From NCBI GenBank assembly GCA_965369375.1, contig CBDUQN010000014.1:1-49795 (forward strand): 49,795 nucleotides of DNA, given 5' to 3'. Under the pieces are notes generated by a model, which searched no databases, was not told where the DNA came from, and saw only the letters and a program-made list of their open reading frames with translations. Below are positions 17,437-25,535 of this stretch, piece after piece. This DNA is from CBDUQN01 sp965369375. Its GTDB lineage: Bacteria; Krumholzibacteriota; Krumholzibacteriia; Krumholzibacteriales; Krumholzibacteriaceae. Position numbers and translations under genes: made by a program. The first letter of the stretch is position 1. Each line of letters starts with the position of its first letter.

Positions 17437-20349
17437 CTATCGCTCTACCGGCCCGAGGTACTTATCCAGCCAATCGAGCACTTCACGTATCATCTCGTTC
17501 CGGTGTCCGTATATGCCGTGGGCGGTATCAAAGAGGACATGGCGCTTGTGCTCGGGGAGCGTCCCGAGTGCCTCGAACATCGGCACCTGTGATGTCTCAT
17601 GCGGAAAAATGTAATCGTACCGGCCGTTGAGCATCAGGACGGGGATTGTGACACGTGGCGCAAAGTTGAACGCATCGAATGCCGGTGGTGTTTCCCATGT
17701 CGGAAATCCGCATAATCGGAGCACGGCGGCCCGGTAACGCTTGTCCTGTGCCAGAAAAAGCGGAGCCAACCATCCACCCCAGCTGCTTCCCATGTAGGCA
17801 ATCCGCTCGATGTCGATATCATCCCTCGTTTCGAGGTAGTCGACGGAACAAGAGATGTCTTTCCACCATTGGAGCATATGTGAAAGATGTTCGGACGCGG
17901 TGATCTTTGGATCGTAAACACTGTAACCGTCCCCTCGCTCGTACGTCGACTTGTACACGGGGCACAGGGCCACCCGGCCGCTCCTGATCACGAAATCAAC
18001 AAAGTCAAAACTGTTTATACTTCTTCCATCCCCGCTCGACCGCATCGCCAGGGCATGTGCCCCGGGAAAGAGGACGACGGCCTGATATGGTGGAGAAACG
18101 TTGTGGGGGATGAAGAGGTATGCGAACATTCTCTCACGACCATATGCTGCATCAAACGATATCTTCTCGATCGTCCAGTGCTCCGGCTCGTCATCGGCGA
18201 ACTCGATTTCTGCGTTGAGCGGTGTTTTCTCATATGCAAAAAAATCTACATACACTTCGAAGATTGCATCAGCCACCGGTTCTTCTTTGCTGTAATCCCT
18301 GATAGGCTTGGTCGGAATGTCACTCCAGATTCTATCAGAACCATCCCGCTCATCGATCAGTTGTATGCAGCGGAATCCGTTACACAAAGACCGATCGAAC
18401 GGTGATAGCTTCGTGGGGAAGTTGAACATATAGTGTGGCTCATTCCAGCAGCCACCGAGAATATAGCGTTCGCCCTCGGTGGCGCTGAAACACCACTCCC
18501 GCGCATTCCCCGCAATATCGTAATCGCCGAACCATCCGAGACCGTTATTGCCCCCTGCCGGAGCCGGTCCCTTCCGGCCGAAATTGGAAAGCGGAATGAT
18601 ATAATCGCTTCTTCTCAATGCTGCCGTGTATATCCAGTGATGCATACTCGGCAGGCTCTTTCCTGCGAACTCGGCATAGGCGGCGGCCTCGAACCAGCTC
18701 ACACCCGTTACCGGATAATCTTCCTGCCCGTCGGGAAAGGATCCGAGTTCCCAGGTGGCGGGGCCCGGCCTGCCCGTTTTATCCCGGAAAAGCTCCATCG
18801 CTTCCTCCCACGCGAGAACACGGCCTTCACGGACGAAATCATGCCTCCAGAACTCCCACCGCCGATAGCCACCCTCGTTTACGAATGCCTGGAACTGGCG
18901 ATTTGTGACCTCGTAGCGGTCCATATAGAAATCCGGCACCTTTTCGGTCTCAAACCATCCTCTTCCTACAATCCAGGCACCCCGCCGCCCGCCCGGCACC
19001 CGAACCATACCATCGGGAAAAGTCCCGAATTCATCCAGTTTGAATCTGAGTGTATCATCCCACCGGCTCGTACGTGCCACTTCAACCGGAACATACCCTT
19101 CCTTTTGAATGCTCCAGCGAAGAAAGCCCTTTGGCAACGTGATGCCGCCGAGCGGCGTCCGCCCGACCGGCATCCACTCGTCGTCGGGATTTTTGTACTC
19201 CTTGATGAACACACGCGCATCAGGTGGCTCCGTGATAATCGTCATGCGGGACGTCATCTCATCCCAGGCCTTTTCTAAGAGCGGGTCTGATGGAATAACA
19301 TCCTTGATCTGCAGGGCGAGTTCGTATGCCGTATAGTGCCGTTCCTCCTCGACGAGCTCCAAGATGGAGGGCAGAACCTCCTGCGTCGCCCTGCGCACCC
19401 TGCCGGTGTGCTGCACGTAACGAACTGCAAGGAATACGCAGACGCAGACAGCCAAGAGTACCGGAATCAAAACCGCGGGTCGTTTCACGATTTTTTCAAC
19501 CGAACCGGCGGTACCGCCATGATAACCAGCACGAAACTCGATATCACTGTCGACCAGTGCCTGCATAAATTCCTGCATCGATTGGAAGCGCTGCGCTGGA
19601 TCCTTTTGGAGCGCCCGCAGGATGATCCCCCCTAAAGGCGATGGGATGTCTTTGCGAATACTCGACGGCGTTTTAGGATCCTTGTTCAGTATGGAATAGA
19701 TTACCGCCTGATCATAGTCTCCCCTGAAGGGACGTTGTCCCGTAATCATTTCATACAGAACGACACCGAGAGACCAGATGTCTGACCGATGATCGACTTC
19801 TTCTCCAATTGACTGCTCGGGTGACATGTACGACACCGTCCCCAAGGTAGTACCCTCCCTCGTGAGTATCGTTTGACCTCGGAGCTTTGCCAGGCCGAAA
19901 TCCATGATCTTGATCTGATTTCTCGTTGTCAGTGCGATGTTGGCCGGCTTGATATCCCGATGGACGATTTCTTTCCCGTGAGCCTCGTCGAGGCCTTCCG
20001 ATATCTGATAGGCGATATCGAGTGCTTCTTCGATCTCGAGCGGACCGCGTTCGATCTTCTCTTTCAGCGTTTCGCCTTCGTAGCACGCCATAACGATAAA
20101 GGTATGCCCGTCTTCGGTCTCGTCGATCTCGTGAATGGTGCAAATGTTCGGATGATCGAGGGCTGAAGCCGCCCGCGCTTCATGAACGAAGCGCTCCCGT
20201 GCCTTTTGATCGCGTGTCATCGATACCGGGAGAAACTTGAGCGCAACCGGACGCTGCAGTTTTATATCCTCCGCCTTGTACACCACCCCCATCCCGCCAC
20301 GGCCGAGCTCCTCGAGGATCCTGTAATGTGAAACAGTCTTGCCGATCAT
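17437..20349 (-). CDS. Ser/Thr kinase C fused to PEGA, FGE-sulfatase-like and alpha/beta-hydrolase domains
   Basis: The protein has 970 residues from the MIG start (AAGGA lies 6 nt upstream; the frame is open 17 codons further). The order is: kinase (1-270, HRDIKPANIA, DFGLAK); a membrane helix at about 305-325 (VLIPVLLAVCVCVFLAVRYV); a PEGA-like beta domain (TIITEPPDARVFIKEY); a formylglycine-generating-enzyme/SUMF1-like domain (about 445-665: FYMDRYEVTNRQFQAFV, YPVTGVSWFEAAAYAEFAGK, DIAGNAREWC, CNGFRCI); and an alpha/beta hydrolase of the dienelactone-hydrolase/acetyl-xylan-esterase type (about 690-970) with nucleophile elbow GSSWGG, acid NGRYDYIFP and histidine DTAHG. All three hydrolase catalytic residues are present. 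The cysteine pair needed for true FGE catalysis cannot be confirmed, so that domain may only bind ligand. Confidence 0.9.
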   Translation of the reverse strand: MIGKTVSHYRILEELGRGGMGVVYKAEDIKLQRPVALKFLPVSMTRDQKARERFVHEARAASALDHPNICTIHEIDETEDGHTFIVMACYEGETLKEKIERGPLEIEEALDIAYQISEGLDEAHGKEIVHRDIKPANIALTTRNQIKIMDFGLAKLRGQTILTREGTTLGTVSYMSPEQSIGEEVDHRSDIWSLGVVLYEMITGQRPFRGDYDQAVIYSILNKDPKTPSSIRKDIPSPLGGIILRALQKDPAQRFQSMQEFMQALVDSDIEFRAGYHGGTAGSVEKIVKRPAVLIPVLLAVCVCVFLAVRYVQHTGRVRRATQEVLPSILELVEEERHYTAYELALQIKDVIPSDPLLEKAWDEMTSRMTIITEPPDARVFIKEYKNPDDEWMPVGRTPLGGITLPKGFLRWSIQKEGYVPVEVARTSRWDDTLRFKLDEFGTFPDGMVRVPGGRRGAWIVGRGWFETEKVPDFYMDRYEVTNRQFQAFVNEGGYRRWEFWRHDFVREGRVLAWEEAMELFRDKTGRPGPATWELGSFPDGQEDYPVTGVSWFEAAAYAEFAGKSLPSMHHWIYTAALRRSDYIIPLSNFGRKGPAPAGGNNGLGWFGDYDIAGNAREWCFSATEGERYILGGCWNEPHYMFNFPTKLSPFDRSLCNGFRCIQLIDERDGSDRIWSDIPTKPIRDYSKEEPVADAIFEVYVDFFAYEKTPLNAEIEFADDEPEHWTIEKISFDAAYGRERMFAYLFIPHNVSPPYQAVVLFPGAHALAMRSSGDGRSINSFDFVDFVIRSGRVALCPVYKSTYERGDGYSVYDPKITASEHLSHMLQWWKDISCSVDYLETRDDIDIERIAYMGSSWGGWLAPLFLAQDKRYRAAVLRLCGFPTWETPPAFDAFNFAPRVTIPVLMLNGRYDYIFPHETSQVPMFEALGTLPEHKRHVLFDTAHGIYGHRNEMIREVLDWLDKYLGPVER

Positions 20350-20409
20350 TTGTAATCCTTGCCGAGTTTTTGCACTTCCGCCGGCGCTGATTCGGTACAC
20401 TGCTTATTT

Positions 20410-22845
20410 CTATTGATCAAAATGCTCCCATTCGTATTTAACACGCTTCATGAGATCCTTGAAAATCCTCTCTCCCCTTATATTCTCGAGAAACGGATCT
20501 ATTTCCGCAAGCAACGGATAATTGATGAAGCCCTGATTTACTGCGCTTTCAAGCCATTCGACGGATTTCTCGCTTTCGTCCATCATCGCATACCCCGCTG
20601 CAATGTGCCACGCGTACTGCCAGGACCTGCCGGCAATAGTTTGAAATTCCGAAGTCATTACCTGCAATGCTTCTTCGTTTCTTTCTTGAAAGGCATAACT
20701 CATAAATAAGAACAGATTGGCTGCAAAATGCTCCGGCATTTCCTGGGCTAATTGATCGACCAGAGCATAAAACTGATCGAGCTCTCCAGCATATGCAACC
20801 GCCAATATGTAATGAAGCCGGGCGGCGAGACTGTTCGGGTCCTCTTGATAGAGCTCATGGGCGCATTCGTAAAAATTTTTAAAGCTGCCATCCATCAATC
20901 CGATCCAGCAGAATATTTTATCGGAGGCGATGGGATCGATCTCGGCTAATCTCTCAGCCAAGGATACCGCGGAAGCAATCTTGCCGGTGTAGGAATAGAT
21001 TACGATAAGCCATCTCAGAGCATCGTAATCCTTCGGCTCGACTGCGAGCACTCGACTCAGATTTACCGCACCTTCATGGGGATTGCCGCGAGAGATATCA
21101 ATGAGGCCACGCAAAAAGTAACCGCGCGGCGAATCAGGTTCCAGTTCGAAGATCCTGGCCGCGTACCCTTCCGCACTGTCAAGATACGCTTCGTCCGAAG
21201 ACAATCCCAGACTATAGCACTCCCACTCGATCAATCCCATACCCTGGTAGAGGAGAACGTTGTCACCTATTCGCTCGAGCCCGGCTTGAATATAGGTGCG
21301 TGCACGATCCAGCCCCTCCGCAGTCATCTTGCGTATTTCCTGTTTTGCCCTGAAGTAATGCTCGAAGGCAATGGCATCATCGATCGGTCGCTGTGCTAAC
21401 GTTTCGTCTTCTTCCGAACTCAAAGTCAGCTTCAATGCGTCAACAATCGCTCTCGACACCTTCTCCTGGATATCGAATACATCATCGAGTGTGCCTCGGT
21501 ACTTATCCGCCCAGACATGCGCATCGGTTGTCGCATCGATGAGCTGGGCCGTGATACGGAGATCGCCGTCAATCTTCCGCACGCTTCCTTCGAGGATGTA
21601 TCTGACGTTCAGCTCACGGCCGATGGTCCTGACGTCTTTCTCGGAACCTTTGAAATTCATTGCAGAAGTCCGGGAAATGACCCGAAGGGAGCTGATTCTG
21701 GAAAGATCGGTGATTATTTCCTCCGTCAGGCCGTCGCTGAAGTATTCGTTGTCCTTACCCGGGCTGATATCGTCAAACGGAAGGACAACGATTGAATTAT
21801 CGAATCCGGCGACCGATTGCACAGGAGAAGGCGCCTCAATCTGTTTGCCTTCCTCCAACAAACCGGAATCCGGCCTTTCATATACGCGGCGAGGAACGTA
21901 CCAGAAGTTAAATACAAGTATTGCGCCGATAATTACAGATACCGCAATGACGATAGGGATCCATAACCTCTTTTTATCCGCATACGGTCGTTTTTCCTTT
22001 CCGGAAACAGCGGCAGAAGTTGCCGTAGCGACATCGACACCTTCCACCATCATCAGATCTTCGAGAAAATCTTTTATCTTCCGGTACCGCTGTTCCGGAT
22101 CCTTGGCTAAACATTTGTTCACGATTGTCTGCAGCCCGGTTGGAATGTCGCTCCGGCTCGAAGTTATAGGTTCGGGGTCTTCGTTCAGGATCGAGTAGAC
22201 CACCGCCTGTTCGTAATCGCCCCTGAACGGCTGTTGCCCCGTCACCATCTCGTACAAAACAACGCCGAGCGACCAGATATCAGTCCGGCGATCGACGTTC
22301 TCTCCGCGCGCCTGCTCCGGGGACATGTATGCCGTCGTTCCGAGTGTGGTTCCTTCCCTGGTGATCTGCGTTTGAGCGGCGAATTTCGCCAGGCCGAAGT
22401 CGGTGATTTTCACCTGCCCCTTGGCGGCGATCATAATGTTCGCCGCCTTGATATCCCGATGAACGATCCCCTTCTCGTGGGCCTCGCCGAGGCCCTTTGA
22501 TATCTGTACGGCGATATCGATCGCATCTTCCAGGCTGAGCGGCGCAGCCTTGATCAGTTCCCTGAGACTCCGGCCGTCGATATACTCCATCACGATAAAA
22601 TGACGGCCCTCGAACTCGTTTATCTCGTGGATCGTGCAGATATTCGGATGGTTGAGCGCCGCGGCGGCACGCGCTTCGTGCTTAAAGCGTAGATTTTCTT
22701 CTTCGGTACCGAGTGCTTGCGAAGAAAGGAACTTGAGCGCTACGGTGCGCTCGAGCTCGACATCCTCCGCCTTGTAGACGACGCCCATCCCGCCGGCCCC
22801 GAGCTTCTCGAGGATCTTGTAGTGGGATACCGTCTCACCGATCAT
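20410..22845 (-). CDS. Ser/Thr protein kinase D, membrane-anchored, FlgO-like domain plus TPRs
   Basis: The 811-residue protein has its kinase domain at 1-270 (LGAGGMGVVYKAED, VALKFL, HRDIKAANIM with Ala where the paralogues have Pro or Ser, DFGLAK, MSPEQ). A membrane helix follows at about 312-335 (LWIPIVIAVSVIIGAILVFNF). The FlgO/TolB-N-like module reads SIVVLPFDDISPGKDNEYFS with an EGSVRK segment. TPR-like helices complete the protein (FELEPDSPRGYFLRGLIDIS, AGYAMMDESEKSVEWLESAV). Its ATG overlaps the stop of kinase E by 4 nt (ATGA), so the two are translated from one message. The C-terminal module differs clearly from those of B and E, which suggests the sensors have diverged faster than the kinase domains. 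Confidence 0.9.
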   Translation of the reverse strand: MIGETVSHYKILEKLGAGGMGVVYKAEDVELERTVALKFLSSQALGTEEENLRFKHEARAAAALNHPNICTIHEINEFEGRHFIVMEYIDGRSLRELIKAAPLSLEDAIDIAVQISKGLGEAHEKGIVHRDIKAANIMIAAKGQVKITDFGLAKFAAQTQITREGTTLGTTAYMSPEQARGENVDRRTDIWSLGVVLYEMVTGQQPFRGDYEQAVVYSILNEDPEPITSSRSDIPTGLQTIVNKCLAKDPEQRYRKIKDFLEDLMMVEGVDVATATSAAVSGKEKRPYADKKRLWIPIVIAVSVIIGAILVFNFWYVPRRVYERPDSGLLEEGKQIEAPSPVQSVAGFDNSIVVLPFDDISPGKDNEYFSDGLTEEIITDLSRISSLRVISRTSAMNFKGSEKDVRTIGRELNVRYILEGSVRKIDGDLRITAQLIDATTDAHVWADKYRGTLDDVFDIQEKVSRAIVDALKLTLSSEEDETLAQRPIDDAIAFEHYFRAKQEIRKMTAEGLDRARTYIQAGLERIGDNVLLYQGMGLIEWECYSLGLSSDEAYLDSAEGYAARIFELEPDSPRGYFLRGLIDISRGNPHEGAVNLSRVLAVEPKDYDALRWLIVIYSYTGKIASAVSLAERLAEIDPIASDKIFCWIGLMDGSFKNFYECAHELYQEDPNSLAARLHYILAVAYAGELDQFYALVDQLAQEMPEHFAANLFLFMSYAFQERNEEALQVMTSEFQTIAGRSWQYAWHIAAGYAMMDESEKSVEWLESAVNQGFINYPLLAEIDPFLENIRGERIFKDLMKRVKYEWEHFDQ

Positions 22846-25487
22846 GAGTCACCATCCGAATATAACCGGACCAGCCGTTGATAGCCGGGAGTTTCGCGAA
22901 CCGGATCCAATATTGGCCACAAATTAAAATACGCAATAGAGTGATTCGATTGGATAGAGAGGAGATGCTCGATGTTCTCGAGTGCTGCGTCATACTCTCC
23001 CAGCAATGCGTACATCATAACCAGGTCCATGATTCGGTTCGTCCCGAGGAGGGCGTCCTTCGAGATTGGATACAGCTCGACCGCGTGGTTTCCCGCACGA
23101 ATTGCTTCTTCCCTTCGACCGAGGCCGGCATACGTCACACCCAGAACACTATAAACACGAGGATCCTCTGGACGTTCTTTAACCACCGTTTCCAGAAGTG
23201 TCAGTGACGATTCAAAGGAGGTCCTTGCTCGCACAGAATCATTCATACAATAGTAAACAATACCCTCCAACGAACCCATGGGATAGTAATGCGATTGGAT
23301 TTCGATTGCGTCACCGGATATCATGGAAAGTCTCTCCAAGGCACCTTGATAATTCCTTTCATATATCTCCTGCCAAAACCAGACCCAGATCGTGCCCTGT
23401 GATCTTTTCACGGGATTTTTTTCGAGCTCGGCACGCGATTTTTCCAGGTCCCCCGTCCAACACCAGTAGCCGAGCGCCTTGATCATATACGACCATTGAG
23501 ACTCCGGGACGATTTCCATCGAAATGTCACAATAATGGATCCCCTCTTCGTATTTCCGAACCATCAGGCATGTTAACGCGAGCTCGATAGCGACCACTGC
23601 ATCCCGCGGGTTTATCGAAAAAGCCTGTTCGAGATTGGCGATCGCCTGATCGAAGAGCCCCTGACGCCGCCATATATACGCAATCTCAGCGAGAAGATCG
23701 GTGTTGTTAGGTAAATCCCTCAATGCAATAGAATATTCTTCGAGGGCCTTGTCATAATCGAGATGCCCATGATAGTAATAGTAACCGATCTCGAGATGCA
23801 CCTCTGGAAGATCAGGCTCGAGCTCGATCGCTCTGTCAATTGCATCTTTTGCCAGTGCCAGCCGCTTTGCGGTTCGATCGTACCCGTAGAAATACAGGCT
23901 TCTGTGAGCGTCCGCGAGCCTGAGATACGCGAGCGTGAATTCGGGATCGAGCCTGACAGCCTGTTCAAATATCTGTTGCGCCTTCAGATAGTTATCTTCC
24001 GGGCTATGTGGAAACCTAACATAATCAAGGCCTTTCAGGTACACCTGGTAAGCGATCATGTTCTCCGTTGATTTCGTCTCGAGTGCACTTCGTTCAGATA
24101 AGGATAGCGTGACATCGAGCTTGTCGGCCACCCTCTCGGCGATTCTTGACTGAATATCGAATATCCCCTCGAACCGCTCGTCATATCGATCGGCCCAGAT
24201 ATGCGTATCGTCAGAGACCCTGATGAGCTGCGGTGTCACACGCACGCGGCTCTCCCCGTCCGATATCTTTTCCCACCGAACGGTTCCCTCGAGCACATAA
24301 TCGACATTCAACTCTTCGCCAATTTGTCTGATGGTCTTATCGGTGTTCTTGTAGAGAATCGCACTCGTTCGGGAAACAACCCCGAGACCACGGAGCACGG
24401 CAAGCCGGCTCGTGATCTCCTCGGTAATGCCATCGGCGAAGTATTCGTCTTCGGGCGACCCGAGATTTTCGAAGGGAAGAACGACGAGCATCTTCCGCCT
24501 ATCGAGTGCATGCTCCCCGGATGGCGCGTCGGGTTTAGGCAAATAACGCGGTATGAATACAAGGGCGAGGATAACAATAACAGCGAGAGCAAATACCCAT
24601 GGCAACCAGCGTGCACTCCGCGCACCGGCCGATCGAGAAGCAGGCGCCGCCTGCAATGAAGATCTTTCGGACAGCGTCCTCTTGATGCGGCGGAGATCGG
24701 CCGTCAGGTCCCCCGCCGTCTGGTACCGTTCGGCGGGATCTTTCGCGAGACAACGGTCGACGATCCGTTCGAGCTCCATCGGCACGCCGGTGCGAACAGC
24801 TGTGACCGGTTCCGGGCTCTCATTGAGAATCGAATAGATCACCGCCTGCTCGTACTCCCCCCGAAACGGCGTGCGCCCTGTGAGCATGGCATAGAGCACG
24901 GCGCCGAGCGACCAGATATCGCTCCGGCGATCGACATCCTCCCCCCGCGATTGCTCAGGGCTCATGTAATCGACCGTGCCGAGAGTCGTCCCTTCCCTTG
25001 TCAGCTTCGTCCTGCCGGCGAGCTTCGACAGGCCGAAGTCGAGGATCCTCACCTCACCCCGGCTCGTTACCATGATGTTCGCGGGCTTGATATCGCGGTG
25101 GACGATTCCTGATTCGTGCGCCCGCGAGAGTCCTTCCGCAATCTGGATTGTGATCTCTATCGCTTCCTCGAGCTTTAAGGGTCCGTGCTCGATACGGTCC
25201 CTGAGGGTCTCGCCTTCGTAGTAGGCCATAGCTATAAACATCTGTCTGACGTCCGCATCGTCTATCTCGAATATCGTACAGATATTGGGGTGATCGAGAG
25301 CCGATGCGGTTTGCGCTTCCTGGATGAATCGCTTTTTCGCCTCAGCATCGCCCGTCATCTCGGGCGGCAGAAATTTGAGCGCCACGGTGCGGCCGAGCTT
25401 GAGATCCTCAGCCTTGTACACCACTCCCATCCCGCCCTCGCCGAGCTTCTCGAGGATTTTATAGTGCGATATAGTTTCGCCGATCAT
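22842..25487 (-). CDS. Ser/Thr protein kinase E, membrane-anchored, FlgO-like domain plus TPRs
   Basis: The 881-residue protein has its kinase domain at 1-270 (LGEGGMGVVYKAED, VALKFL, HRDIKPANIM, DFGLSK, MSPEQSRGEDVDRRSDIWSL). A membrane helix follows at about 295-315 (WLPWVFALAVIVILALVFIP). The FlgO/TolB-N-like module is almost the same as in kinase B (MLVVLPFENLGSPEDEYFAD, TPQLIRVSDDTHIWADRYD). A TPR array of similar phasing follows (FTLAYLRLADAHRSLYFYGYD against the matching segment of B). B and E thus look like paralogues now separated by C and D. It begins 48 nt after kinase F ends and overlaps kinase D by 4 nt. Confidence 0.9.
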   Translation of the reverse strand: MIGETISHYKILEKLGEGGMGVVYKAEDLKLGRTVALKFLPPEMTGDAEAKKRFIQEAQTASALDHPNICTIFEIDDADVRQMFIAMAYYEGETLRDRIEHGPLKLEEAIEITIQIAEGLSRAHESGIVHRDIKPANIMVTSRGEVRILDFGLSKLAGRTKLTREGTTLGTVDYMSPEQSRGEDVDRRSDIWSLGAVLYAMLTGRTPFRGEYEQAVIYSILNESPEPVTAVRTGVPMELERIVDRCLAKDPAERYQTAGDLTADLRRIKRTLSERSSLQAAPASRSAGARSARWLPWVFALAVIVILALVFIPRYLPKPDAPSGEHALDRRKMLVVLPFENLGSPEDEYFADGITEEITSRLAVLRGLGVVSRTSAILYKNTDKTIRQIGEELNVDYVLEGTVRWEKISDGESRVRVTPQLIRVSDDTHIWADRYDERFEGIFDIQSRIAERVADKLDVTLSLSERSALETKSTENMIAYQVYLKGLDYVRFPHSPEDNYLKAQQIFEQAVRLDPEFTLAYLRLADAHRSLYFYGYDRTAKRLALAKDAIDRAIELEPDLPEVHLEIGYYYYHGHLDYDKALEEYSIALRDLPNNTDLLAEIAYIWRRQGLFDQAIANLEQAFSINPRDAVVAIELALTCLMVRKYEEGIHYCDISMEIVPESQWSYMIKALGYWCWTGDLEKSRAELEKNPVKRSQGTIWVWFWQEIYERNYQGALERLSMISGDAIEIQSHYYPMGSLEGIVYYCMNDSVRARTSFESSLTLLETVVKERPEDPRVYSVLGVTYAGLGRREEAIRAGNHAVELYPISKDALLGTNRIMDLVMMYALLGEYDAALENIEHLLSIQSNHSIAYFNLWPILDPVRETPGYQRLVRLYSDGDS

Positions 25488-25535
25488 GCCGCGTCCTTGC
25501 TTCGCACTGCGGGGATGCCCCTATTATACTTCTTG

